From the NCBI RefSeq assembly GCF_001905345.1, contig NZ_LFBV01000010.1, positions 661,238 through 725,237 of the forward strand: a stretch of 64,000 nt of DNA, written 5' to 3'. Below are positions 26,102 through 34,026 of this stretch, piece by piece. Made by a program: the position numbers and the translations under genes. The notes beneath the pieces are model-generated. The model did not search any database and was not told where the DNA came from. It saw only the letters and a program-made list of their open reading frames with translations. The DNA comes from Streptomyces uncialis. GTDB lineage: Bacteria > Actinomycetota > Actinomycetes > Streptomycetales > Streptomycetaceae. The stretch's first letter is position 1. Every line of letters starts with the position of its first letter.

Positions 26102-26518
26102 TCAGGTGGAGGCCGCCCCGGTCGGGCGGGTGAACGCCACCCACACGTTCTTGCCCTCGGCGGTGTGCTCCGCGCCCCAGGTGTCGGCGTTGGCGCCGAG
26201 CAGCCACATGCCGCGCCCGTTCTCGCTGCACCAGTCGGGCTGACGGACCACCGGCAGCACCGGACTCCTGTCGCTCACGACGATCCGCAGCTCGGACGGT
26301 GTGGCGCGCAGTATCAGGACGCAGTCGGGGGAACCGGCGTGGTCCCGGACATTCGCCAGCATCTCCGTCACACACATGACAGCCGGGCCGACGTGATCGG
26401 TCCAGCCCCAGTACCGGATGTGGGCGGTGACGGTGCGACGGATGAGAGCGAAGGCACGCGGGTCGGCGGTGAGTTCCTGCCGGTACTGCCGCGCCCCTTC
26501 TTCCGCCATGACGACCAT
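26102..26518 (-). CDS. HATPase_c_2 / anti-sigma-type ATP-binding protein
   Basis: A 138-residue single-domain GHKL protein of the RsbW/SpoIIAB-like group common in Streptomyces. The N-box is MCVTEMLANVRDHAG, and the ATP-lid region includes the WCSENGRGMWLLGANAD motif. Such proteins regulate sigma factors or accompany WhiJ-like regulators. GGAGGAG lies just before the ATG. It is divergent from the XRE-DUF5753 gene, with 234 bp between them, completing the usual three-gene arrangement. Confidence 0.85.
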   Translation of the reverse strand: MVVMAEEGARQYRQELTADPRAFALIRRTVTAHIRYWGWTDHVGPAVMCVTEMLANVRDHAGSPDCVLILRATPSELRIVVSDRSPVLPVVRQPDWCSENGRGMWLLGANADTWGAEHTAEGKNVWVAFTRPTGAAST

Positions 26519-26752
26519 GGCTCCTCCAACGAGTCAGCGCAGATCAAACGAGGGTGACGCCCTGTGGCGCAGTCAGCGCCATCAGTGACGTCGACCAGAA
26601 TGAGCCCACGCCATACCGGTTAGCAACTTGTTCATCTCCAAAGTTGCAGATTCGCTGAATGTGGAATAACTCGCTGGCATATGCTGCGAGTTGGAGGAAA
26701 CGGGGTCAGCTGCGACAGACTGTCGGCCAAGCCGTGCAGAAAGGGGAATCCG

Positions 26753-27616
26753 TTGTCCAGCCACCCTCGTCCGACCGTGCGTCGCCGCAGACTTGGCGGC
26801 AAGCTCAGGCAACTCCGCGAAGCCGCCGGGATCACGGCGGATCAGGCCGCCGAACGCATCGGCGGTGACAAATCGAAGATCTCGCGGCAGGAGAACGGCC
26901 GCCAAGGCGTCAGCAAGCTGGAGTTGGAGGCGCTGTTCGTCCTCTACGGCGTCGAGGACGAGAAGCTCATGACGGCGCTCAGCACTCTGGCCCGCGAAGG
27001 ACGGCGCAAGAGCTGGTGGGCGCAGTACGGCGACCTGCTCGCGGAACCCTTCCAGGAACGGATGAGCATCGAGTCGGACGCGGTCCGCATCTTCCTGTTC
27101 CAGCCCTTGCTCGTCCCCGGACTGTTCCAGACACGTGAGTACGCCGAGGAGTCCATCCGCGGAGTGGAGAAGTCGGCCACCGACGAGCAGATCGACTCGT
27201 ACGTCGCCGTTCGGATGACTCGGCAGGACATACTGCGGGAGAAGGGACCGCAAGTGGTCTGCGTACTCGACGAAGCGGTGTTGCGCCGCACGGTCGGAGG
27301 ACCGAGGACCATGGCGAGCCAACTTCAGAAGCTCATCGAGCTGAACAACCCGCCGCAGCTCACGATCCAGGTCATTCCGTTCGGTCAGGGCTGGCACGCG
27401 GGTCTCGATGGCGCGTTCAGCATCTTCAGATATCCCGACCCGATGGACCTGGACGTGGTGAGCCTCGCGTACCTCGACGGGCTGCTGTATCTGGAGGAAG
27501 ATGGTCCCGTTGAGCGGTACAAGCTGGCTTTCGACCAGTTGCGGGCGTCGGCGCTGTCGTCTCAGCAGTCCATGGACCTGATCACGCGCGTCATGCGGGA
27601 TCTGAACAAGACCTAG
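26753..27616 (+). CDS. WhiJ-like XRE-family regulator with DUF5753 domain
   Basis: A 287-residue protein. The N-terminal helix-turn-helix (about 12-70) contains RQLREAAGITADQAAERIGGDKSKISRQENG; the DUF5753 ligand or sensor domain (about 95-280) contains RIFLFQPLLVPGLFQT and IQVIPFGQGWHAGLDG. This is the WhiJ/AbaA-type regulator often paired with a DUF397 protein in developmental control. A TTG at 26753 with AAAGGGGAA upstream is the likely start. The DUF397 gene begins 13 bases after the stop. Confidence 0.87.
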   Translation: MSSHPRPTVRRRRLGGKLRQLREAAGITADQAAERIGGDKSKISRQENGRQGVSKLELEALFVLYGVEDEKLMTALSTLAREGRRKSWWAQYGDLLAEPFQERMSIESDAVRIFLFQPLLVPGLFQTREYAEESIRGVEKSATDEQIDSYVAVRMTRQDILREKGPQVVCVLDEAVLRRTVGGPRTMASQLQKLIELNNPPQLTIQVIPFGQGWHAGLDGAFSIFRYPDPMDLDVVSLAYLDGLLYLEEDGPVERYKLAFDQLRASALSSQQSMDLITRVMRDLNKT

Positions 27617-27629
27617 AGGTAGACACCAG

Positions 27630-27833
27630 ATGATGCGGTACGACCTCCCCGAGCACGGCTGGCGGAAGTCCTCCTACAGTCCTGACAACGGGGGCAACTG
27701 CGTTGAGCGACAGCTGACCGCCGATGGGGAGGTCGCCGTCGGTGACAGCAAGTGCCGGGCGCTCGGGGCGCACGCGTTCGCCCCGGCGGCCTGGCAGAAG
27801 TTCGTCACCGCCGTCGCACACGGCGAGCTGTGA
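27630..27833 (+). CDS. DUF397 small partner protein
   Basis: A 67-residue protein with the DUF397 signature WRKSSYSPDNGGNCVE followed by VAVGDSKC and FAPAAWQKFV. In WhiJ-like systems the DUF397 protein works with the adjacent XRE-DUF5753 regulator, apparently modulating its DNA binding. ATG codons at 27630 and 27633 are both possible starts. A strong hairpin lies about 100 bp downstream. Confidence 0.9.
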   Translation: MMRYDLPEHGWRKSSYSPDNGGNCVERQLTADGEVAVGDSKCRALGAHAFAPAAWQKFVTAVAHGEL

Positions 27834-27934
27834 GGTAGGGGCCGAGCCGGCCGGGTTCGGCGCCACGGTCCTCACGCGGCAGGCAGCCCGTCCAGGCGGC
27901 AGTGGGCGAAGCGGTCCCGCTTCGAGTGATCACC

Positions 27935-27977
27935 GGCTTCGGGCCGACCGACGCACTCGTCCGGTCGGCCCGAAGCC
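27935..27977. terminator. Bidirectional terminator between DUF397 gene and cslZ
   Basis: GGCTTCGGGCCGACC and its exact complement flank a 13-base loop. It serves both convergent transcripts, ending eight bases from the cslZ stop. Confidence 0.85.
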
Positions 27978-27985
27978 CGCAAGGC

Positions 27986-28990
27986 TCAGTTCTTGCTGGA
28001 CTTCGCCAGCTCCAGGGCGTATTCGGGCCACCAGGCGCCGGCCTTGGGGCCGCCCTTGCACTCGCCGTCCGACTCGCCGGGGCGCTTGACCCACAGGAAG
28101 GCGTGCACCAGCGGGTCGCCCGTCTTCGTGGTGGGCGTCTCACCGAGCGCGCGGCCCGGCGGGTTGCACCAGCGTTCGTCCGGGTTGCCGCCGGTGAAGG
28201 GGCCGTTGCCGTTGCGGCTGGTGTCGATGACGAAGGGGCGTCCGCCGACCTTCGCGGAGAGTTCCTTGCCGTACTTGACGCTGTCGGCGGTGGAGTAGAA
28301 GTTGGAGACGTTGACGGAGAACCCGTCCGCCTTCTCCACGCCCGCCCGCTTCAGGGGCTCGAAGATCTGGTCGGGCTTGCCCCAGCCCGCGTTGCCCGCG
28401 TCGACGTACACCTTGGTGTTCTCCGACGACTTCAGCTTCTCGACCGCACCCCACAGCAGGTGGTAGCGCTCCTCGTGGAACTGCTTCGGGGTGCAGCCGT
28501 CCACCAGGTGCAGAACCGCGTCCGGCTCCAGGACGACCGTCGTGGGACGGTCCCCGATGCCCTTGACCACCCCGTCGATCCAGGCCCGGTACGCGTCGCC
28601 GTCGGCGGCGCCGCCGCCCGAGTACTGGCCGCAGTCGCGGTGCGGGATGTTGTAGAGGACGAGCAGGGCGTCCCGGTCGGCCTTCTGCGCGGCCTGGGTG
28701 ATGCCCCGCGTCTCCTCCTCCGGGTTCTCCACACCGATCCAGTCCGCCGTGGGCTGGGCGGCTATCTTCCGGATCTGCTCGGCTTCCCGGTCCTTGCCGT
28801 CGTTCTCGTACGCGGCGACCTGATCGGCCGCGTACCCCTCCGGGTTGACCCAGTACGGGTCCTTGTCCTTGGGCTGCTGCTTCATCGGTTCCGGCTTGTC
28901 CCCGCCGGAGTCGCTCCCGCCGGAGGAACACCCCATCAGCAGCAGCACCGCCCCCGCGACCGCCGCCGACGCCCGCACCTTGCCGTACAT
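27986..28990 (-). CDS. cslZ: GH6 glycoside hydrolase lipoprotein (CslZ-like)
   Basis: A 334-residue glycosidase of family 6. The signal peptide ends in the lipobox LLMGC (cysteine 20), so the enzyme is surface-anchored. Family motifs include YNIPHRDCGQYS, the acid region VLEPDAVLHLVDGC, VYVDAGNAGW, FSVNVSNF and DTSRNGNGP. It should cleave beta-1,4-glucan internally or from the end, in keeping with a role in releasing or trimming the CslA product. AAGGGGGAA precedes the ATG at 28990. Here it faces glxA with three regulator genes in between. Confidence 0.85.
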   Translation of the reverse strand: MYGKVRASAAVAGAVLLLMGCSSGGSDSGGDKPEPMKQQPKDKDPYWVNPEGYAADQVAAYENDGKDREAEQIRKIAAQPTADWIGVENPEEETRGITQAAQKADRDALLVLYNIPHRDCGQYSGGGAADGDAYRAWIDGVVKGIGDRPTTVVLEPDAVLHLVDGCTPKQFHEERYHLLWGAVEKLKSSENTKVYVDAGNAGWGKPDQIFEPLKRAGVEKADGFSVNVSNFYSTADSVKYGKELSAKVGGRPFVIDTSRNGNGPFTGGNPDERWCNPPGRALGETPTTKTGDPLVHAFLWVKRPGESDGECKGGPKAGAWWPEYALELAKSSKN

Positions 28991-29053
28991 CCATTCCCCC
29001 TTGGGCACCGTCCGAAGTTCAATCCTGACATACGTGATCTCCGAATCCGTGGT

Positions 29054-29716
29054 TCAGGTACGGGCACCCGTCAGATACGCGGACACCACGGTGTTCGCGC
29101 TGTACGTACCGCTCGCCCGGTCGAATGTCCCGGCGCAGGTCAGCAGCCGGAGTTCGGCCCGGCCCCGCTCGTGCGGCCCGTACACCCGCGCGGCGTCGAA
29201 ACGGTGGCGGTCCACGGTCTCGACGTCCTCGACGGTGAACTCCGCGACCGTGGCGTCGGTGCGGACCACCCGGATCGTGTCGCCCGGCCGGAGAGCGCCG
29301 ATCCGGTGGAACACGGCGGGCCGGGTGTCGGTGTCGGTGTGCCCGACCAGCAGGGCCGCGCCGGGTGCCCCCGGGCGGGTTCCGCCGCCGTACCAGCCGA
29401 CGATGCCGGGCTGGTCGAACGGGGGCGGGGCCACGGCGCCCGCCCGGTCCAGGCCCCGGCGGACGACCGGTGCCTGCACCCCGATCGCCGGGATGTCGAC
29501 GCGGGTCGGCGCGGACGGGGCGAGCGGGCGGAACGGGGCGGGCGGTCCGTCGCCCAGCGGGCGGCCCACGGCGGCCACGTCCCCGGTCGTCGGGGCGGTC
29601 GTTCCACCGGGTACGGAGGTGAGTTCACGCCCCCAGAGCCACAGGCCCAGCAGGAGGACGGCCCACGCGGCGCCGATCGCCAGCCGTCCGCTACCGGAGG
29701 TACGGGGTCCGGTCAC
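29054..29716 (-). CDS. Class F sortase
   Basis: A 220-residue transpeptidase with one N-terminal membrane helix (about 12-30). The catalytic histidine is H126 (LLVGHTDTD), the cysteine C194 (LLTCAG) and the arginine R200 (TFDRASGTY). Class F sortases cleave LPxTG-like signals and anchor proteins to the wall. The gene lies 40 bp after a secreted protein with a C-terminal membrane helix (29757-30332), its likely operon partner and possible substrate. Confidence 0.86.
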   Translation of the reverse strand: MTGPRTSGSGRLAIGAAWAVLLLGLWLWGRELTSVPGGTTAPTTGDVAAVGRPLGDGPPAPFRPLAPSAPTRVDIPAIGVQAPVVRRGLDRAGAVAPPPFDQPGIVGWYGGGTRPGAPGAALLVGHTDTDTRPAVFHRIGALRPGDTIRVVRTDATVAEFTVEDVETVDRHRFDAARVYGPHERGRAELRLLTCAGTFDRASGTYSANTVVSAYLTGART

Positions 29717-29756
29717 GGCGCCCTGCCTGTGCCGCGTTCCGGGGCGGTGCGGGGCC

Positions 29757-30332
29757 TCATGGTGTGGCGTCCCGGTCGGGGCGCGGGCGGCGGGGACGGG
29801 TGCGGGTGCGGGTGCGCAGGGAGACGGCGAGGGCCGCGGTCGCCGCGAGCAGCAGGCCGACGACTGCCTGGCGCAGACCGGGACCGGTGCCCGTCACGCC
29901 GTCGCCTCGCGGGCCGGCCGCCCCGCCGCCGCCCGCGCTGACCGGGGCCGTCGGGGACGGGGCCGGTTCCGTCCCCCGGGCGGTCACCGTGACCGTGACG
30001 GGGCGGGCCGCGCGGTGGCCCTCGCAGGTGGCCGTGACGCCGTGCGGGCCGGGGGACGCACCGGTGCGGAGTCTGGCCTCGCCGTGCAGATCCGGGCCGT
30101 CTGGGGCCGGGGCGAGGGTCGCGGGGGCGACGAAGGCGGGGGAGGCGGCTTGCGCCACGGCCGCGGGGCAGCCGGTCAGACGCAGTTCCACCTCGGTGCC
30201 GGGGGGTGCGTGGGCGGGGTGCAGGGTGAAGGTCGTGGGCGGGTCGGTGGGGGCGGGTGCGGAGGCCGCGGCGACCAGTGGGAGGACTGCGAGGATGCCT
30301 GCGGCACGCTTGGTGATCGGGCGGGTGCGCAT
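29757..30332 (-). CDS. Secreted protein with C-terminal membrane anchor, sortase partner
   Basis: A 191-residue protein with a signal peptide (about 1-27), a mostly beta-type middle with two cysteines (LTGCPAA and VTATCEGH), a Pro/Ala/Gly spacer, a membrane helix (about 150-170) and a very basic tail. This is the layout of a sortase substrate. However, no LPxTG or LAxTG is present; the sequence just before the helix is DGVTGTGPG. AGGAGG lies eight bases before the ATG at 30332. Position before the class F sortase suggests one operon. Confidence 0.7.
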   Translation of the reverse strand: MRTRPITKRAAGILAVLPLVAAASAPAPTDPPTTFTLHPAHAPPGTEVELRLTGCPAAVAQAASPAFVAPATLAPAPDGPDLHGEARLRTGASPGPHGVTATCEGHRAARPVTVTVTARGTEPAPSPTAPVSAGGGGAAGPRGDGVTGTGPGLRQAVVGLLLAATAALAVSLRTRTRTRPRRPRPDRDATP

Positions 30333-30424
30333 CGTGAACCTCCTGGTAGTCACCAGGGTCACGCGCGGGGGGCCCGGGCGCGCCTCCGGACCCGGTGCGG
30401 TACTCCGTTCGGGGGCCTTTCGGT

Positions 30425-30965
30425 GTACGGGTCGCCTTCGCTTGCGCTTGTGAGGTCTGTCCGGCTGGGCGTACTTGTTTCCCGTGCCGTCGCCCGGTGG
30501 TTTTGCGCAGTTCCTCGCGCCCCTGAGGTTCCCCACCTGGGCGTACCTGTTCCTGTGCAGGTGGTCCGGGGGTGCGCGGTTCCTCGCGCCCCTGGGGTTC
30601 CCCACCTGGGCGTACCTGTTCCCGTGCGGGTGGTCCGGGGGTGCGCGGTTCCCCGCGCCCCTGGGGTTCCCCACCTGGGCGTACCTGTTCCCGTGCGGGT
30701 GGTCCGGGGGTGCGCGGTTCCCCGCGCCCCTGGGGTTCCCCACCTGGGCGTACCTGTTCCCGTGCGGGTAGTCCGGGGGTGCGCAGTTCCTCGCGCCCCT
30801 GGGGTTCCCCACCTGGACGTACCTGTTCCCGTGCCGTCGCTCCGGGGGTGCGCAGTTCCCCGCGCCCCTGGGGTTCCACCTCTGGACGTACCTGTTCCTG
30901 TGCGGGTAATCCGGGGTGCGCGGTTCCTCGCGCCCCTTGGGTCATCCCCTCTGGGCGTACTTGGT
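30425..30965. repeat. Dispersed modular repeat array 4 with 69-bp tandem array
   Basis: After one GGTCGCCTTCGCTTGCGCTT module the array becomes a regular tandem repeat. Units beginning GCGTACCTGTTCC (or ACGTACC) start at 30541, 30610, 30679, 30748, 30817 and 30886, exactly 69 bp apart, with a diverged 72-bp unit from 30469 and the first bases of another at 30955. Each unit holds one GCGCAGTTCCCCGCGCCCCT-type core (variants GCGCGGTTCC, TTCCTCG). The last unit runs into the 3' end of the gene that stops at 30942. Confidence 0.92.
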
Positions 30966-32348
30966 TCTGTTCGGTGTGCTGCGGGCTGCTTGCAGGAGGG
31001 TGGGGGCCGCTGGGCTCATGTGGCGCTTTCGGAGGTCCAGGACGGGGGACGGGTTCGAGAGGCCCTGGGACGCCAGCAGGTTCATCAGGGACCAGATGGT
31101 CTCGGAGCGGCCCGTCACCGGGATCTCCTCGCCGTCGGGGGCGATGACCGTGGCCGCGGCGAGACCCGCGAGCAGGCTGGTACGGCTCCAGTCGATCATG
31201 TACGTCGTGCCGCCCGGGTTGACGCTGAGGACGACATCCGTGGTGCGGTGCAGGACGGCCAGGTAGTCCATCGGCACCGTCAGCCGACGGGCGGCGTCGA
31301 ACGGGGGCGTGCCGTCCACGGGATACACACGCAGCACGATGTCCAGGACCGGACCGTGGTCCTGGAAGACGTCCGTGCCGCCCATGTGCAGGAACCGTCC
31401 AAGTGCCAGGACTCCCCCGCGGCGCGACCACCGGCGGCCGACGGAGCCGAACCCGGCCCGCTCTCCCGGCAGGTCGTCCACGATCCACCGGGCCTCCTCG
31501 CCCGGCTCGGTCGACGGCGCGCGGTCCTCGGGGTGGGCCTCCGCCCATTCGGCCAGTTCCGTGTACCGCGCCGCAAGCCGCGATTCCAGGCGCCGGACGT
31601 CGATCGTGTCCCCGTTCATCGCGACGCCACCCGCCGCACGCGAGATCCGCATCTGCCGCAGCTGGCGGCCGACGCGCCGGGTCACCTCCGTCGTACGGCC
31701 GTCGAGGCCGATGACGCGGCAGGTCCTCGTGCCCGCGAGCAGCGTGCTGCGCGGCCATTGCGGGACGACCCTGCTCTGCCCCGGCGCCGCGGCGGGCTCG
31801 ACGAGGACGACCAGACGTCCGACGGTGACCGCCGACAGGCAGAGGGACGGTATCCGCCACTCGTCCGTGATCTCGAAACCGTCGGCGCCGTCGGCGTCCT
31901 CCGCGCCGTGCACCCGCAGCCTCAGTCTGATCAACGGCGTGAACTCGTCGGGCGTGTACTCCCGCCAGTAGGACGTGAAGGTCGCCTCGCCCTCGGGGCT
32001 GTACCGGACCAGGGACGCCTCCAGGACGTCCGCACGTACCAACTCCGCGGCCGGTGTGCCGTTCGCGGAGTGAGGGGCCCACATCACGAAGGTGTTGTCC
32101 CCGTAGGAGACCTTCGTGACCTTCAGACGGTTCTTGCGGGTGACCAGGGGGAGCTCTTTGTACGTGGTCCGCCTCGCCATGAGGACGATACCGAGCACGC
32201 CCACGAATCCGAGGGTGAAGGCGATCCAGGCCCAGTCGTCGCCCTCGGACCAGGCGATGCATCCCACGAGCAAGGCCAAAGGGACGGGCAGCAGACAGAC
32301 CGTGGTGAAGAGGCAGTTGCCGACGAACACACGGGTGTAACTACGCAT
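30942..32348 (-). CDS. Membrane protein of unknown function
   Basis: A 468-residue protein with two N-terminal hydrophobic segments (about 8-30 and 37-57) and then a large soluble part without a domain I recognise. Two internally similar segments can be seen: RSTLLAGTRTCRVIGLDGRTTEVT and RTSLLAGLAAATVIAPDGEEIPVT-type sequence (shown in part), suggesting a duplicated fold. GAGGTGGGG precedes the ATG at 32348. The last residues (TKYAQRG) are encoded by sequence of the adjoining repeat array, so the original C-terminus may have been altered by repeat insertion. Confidence 0.65.
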   Translation of the reverse strand: MRSYTRVFVGNCLFTTVCLLPVPLALLVGCIAWSEGDDWAWIAFTLGFVGVLGIVLMARRTTYKELPLVTRKNRLKVTKVSYGDNTFVMWAPHSANGTPAAELVRADVLEASLVRYSPEGEATFTSYWREYTPDEFTPLIRLRLRVHGAEDADGADGFEITDEWRIPSLCLSAVTVGRLVVLVEPAAAPGQSRVVPQWPRSTLLAGTRTCRVIGLDGRTTEVTRRVGRQLRQMRISRAAGGVAMNGDTIDVRRLESRLAARYTELAEWAEAHPEDRAPSTEPGEEARWIVDDLPGERAGFGSVGRRWSRRGGVLALGRFLHMGGTDVFQDHGPVLDIVLRVYPVDGTPPFDAARRLTVPMDYLAVLHRTTDVVLSVNPGGTTYMIDWSRTSLLAGLAAATVIAPDGEEIPVTGRSETIWSLMNLLASQGLSNPSPVLDLRKRHMSPAAPTLLQAARSTPNRTKYAQRG

Positions 32349-32399
32349 GACCCCACCTCGGTTCGACCCGTCCCCGGCCCCCATGGTCCCGTCACACCC

Positions 32400-32570
32400 C
32401 CCGAAGGCGCCAGCCGCCTTCGCTCGCGCCTTCGGGGTTCCACACCTGGCCGTACGTGTCCCTGTGCGGGTCATGCGGACACCGGTTGCGTCCCGAAGGG
32501 GCGCGGGGAACTGCGCGAAACCACCGAGCGACGGCACAGGAACAAGTACGTCTACCCGCGAGGACCCAAC
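32400..32570. repeat. Dispersed modular repeat array 5 (short)
   Basis: A small example of the repeat family between two reverse-strand genes: GCCTTCGCTCGCGCCTT near 32420, TGTCCCTGTGCGGGTCATG near 32456, the reversed core GGGGCGCGGGGAACTGCGC at about 32500-32518, and ACCGAGCGACGGCACAGGAAC after it. Confidence 0.75.
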
Positions 32571-32577
32571 CCGGGGA

Positions 32578-33357
32578 TCAGATCCGGTCGACCAGGTCCG
32601 CGATCGAGTCGACCACCCAGGACGGCCGGAACGGGAACTTCTCGATCTGCCGGCGCGTGGTGAGCCCCGTCAGCACCAGGAACGTCTCCATCCCCGCCTC
32701 CAGTCCGGCAAGGACATCCGTGTCCATCCGGTCCCCGATCATCGCGCTCGTCTCCGAGTGCGCCCCGATCGCGTTGAGCCCCGTCCGCATCATCAGCGGA
32801 TTCGGCTTGCCCGCGAAGTACGGGTCCTTCCCGGTGGCCTTGGTGATCAGCGCGGCGACGGAACCGGTGGCGGGCAGCGGCCCCTCCGCGGAGGGGCCGG
32901 TCTCGTCGGGGTTGGTGCAGATGAACCGGGCGCCGTCGTTGATGAGCCGGACGGCCTTGGTCATCGCCTCGAAGGAGTACGTACGGGTCTCGCCGAGCAC
33001 GACGTAGTCGGGGTCGTGGTCCGTGAGGACGTACCCGATGTCGTGCAGCGCGGTGGTCAGCCCCGCCTCACCGATGACGTACGCGGTGCCCCCGGGCCGC
33101 TGGTCCTCCAGGAACTGCGCGGTGGCGAGCGCCGAGGTCCAGATGTTCTCGACGGGCACGTCGAGCCCCATCCGCGCGAGCCGTGCGTGCAGGTCCCGCG
33201 CGGTGTAGATGGAGTTGTTCGTCAGCACGAGGAAGGGCCGCTCGGACTCCCTCAGCTTCTTGATGAACGCGTCGGCGCCGGGAATCGGCACACCTTCGTG
33301 GATGAGGACCCCGTCCATGTCGGTGAGCCAGGATTCGATGGGCTTGCGCTCTGCCAT
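32578..33357 (-). CDS. HAD-IIA (NagD-like) phosphatase
   Basis: A 259-residue HAD-superfamily phosphatase. Motif I is LTDMDGVL, motif II LVLTNNS, motif III lysine in GKPNPLM and motif IV IGDRMDTDV; a C2A cap lies between II and III. The NagD family hydrolyses sugar or nucleotide monophosphates; the substrate is unknown. The ATG at 33357 starts the conserved region (MAERKPIESWL); the longer reading frame upstream has no support. Confidence 0.87.
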   Translation of the reverse strand: MAERKPIESWLTDMDGVLIHEGVPIPGADAFIKKLRESERPFLVLTNNSIYTARDLHARLARMGLDVPVENIWTSALATAQFLEDQRPGGTAYVIGEAGLTTALHDIGYVLTDHDPDYVVLGETRTYSFEAMTKAVRLINDGARFICTNPDETGPSAEGPLPATGSVAALITKATGKDPYFAGKPNPLMMRTGLNAIGAHSETSAMIGDRMDTDVLAGLEAGMETFLVLTGLTTRRQIEKFPFRPSWVVDSIADLVDRI

Positions 33358-33519
33358 GTGCCGGTCTCCTGAAGATCCATGGTGCGGTGCTGATGTGGCG
33401 CCGGAACGACTCCGTACCGACGCCACCCAGGGTAGTCAGCGTGGCCGGATACCGACCCCGCAGGCCGTCCCCCACGCCCGCCCGCCCCGGCGGGCACCCG
33501 ACCGCCACCGCACCGGTGT

Positions 33520-33666
33520 TCAGCGGCGCCCCCGCAGCTTGCCCAGCAGCCGCTGCGCCTGGGCCCGGCGGCGCGGGTCGGACGCGGCCCGACGCACCTC
33601 GGACACCGCGCGCTGCCCCTGCGGACTCCGCACGAACTGCTTGATCCTGTTCACCAGTCCAGCCAT
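33520..33666 (-). CDS. 48-residue basic small protein
   Basis: A short frame starting MAGLVNRIKQFVRSPQGQRA and ending LLGKLRGRR, with GAGGAG six bases before the ATG. About a quarter of the residues are arginine or lysine and it is predicted fully helical. I believe similar small proteins occur in other streptomycetes, but this is from memory. Function is unknown; nucleic-acid or membrane binding would fit its charge. Confidence 0.6.
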   Translation of the reverse strand: MAGLVNRIKQFVRSPQGQRAVSEVRRAASDPRRRAQAQRLLGKLRGRR

Positions 33667-34026
33667 TTTCTGCTCCTCATGACGCTGTACCCGCTCAACA
33701 CCGGTGAAGCCCGGTCGATTCCGTCGCCCGATCCGGTCGCCGCTCCCCTACCCAGGTACGGGCCGACCGCACATCTGTACGGAAACCGGCACCGGACCGT
33801 GGCGGACCCGTGAAGAACCAGGGAAGTGGCCGGTCAAGACACGGCGCCCCACCGTACGACGAGTACCCGGGCCACTCCCACACCGGTACAAGTGCCTAGC
33901 CGCACCCGCGACCGGACCCGTGGCCGAACCCGTACCGCCGCACCCGTACCGCCGACCCCCTACCGCCGGAACCCGCGCCCGCCCGCCTCCGTGCCCCCGA
34001 CCCGCCCCCTTGGAGACAGTGCCTTG
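33667..34026. other. Intergenic region upstream of the DHA2 exporter
   Basis: A 360-bp gene-free region between divergent genes. I see no regulator gene and no clear palindromic operator. GGAGA about ten bases before 34027 is the exporter's ribosome binding site. Confidence 0.5.

Noticed and set aside
30469..30965. The 69-bp tandem array as a CRISPR
   Set aside because: The whole unit is repeated, with no unique spacers, and no cas genes are present.
28845..32663. A 1272-residue forward frame
   Set aside because: It crosses the sortase, its partner, the repeat array and a membrane protein gene on the opposite strand; its repetitive part is simply the 69-bp array read as codons.
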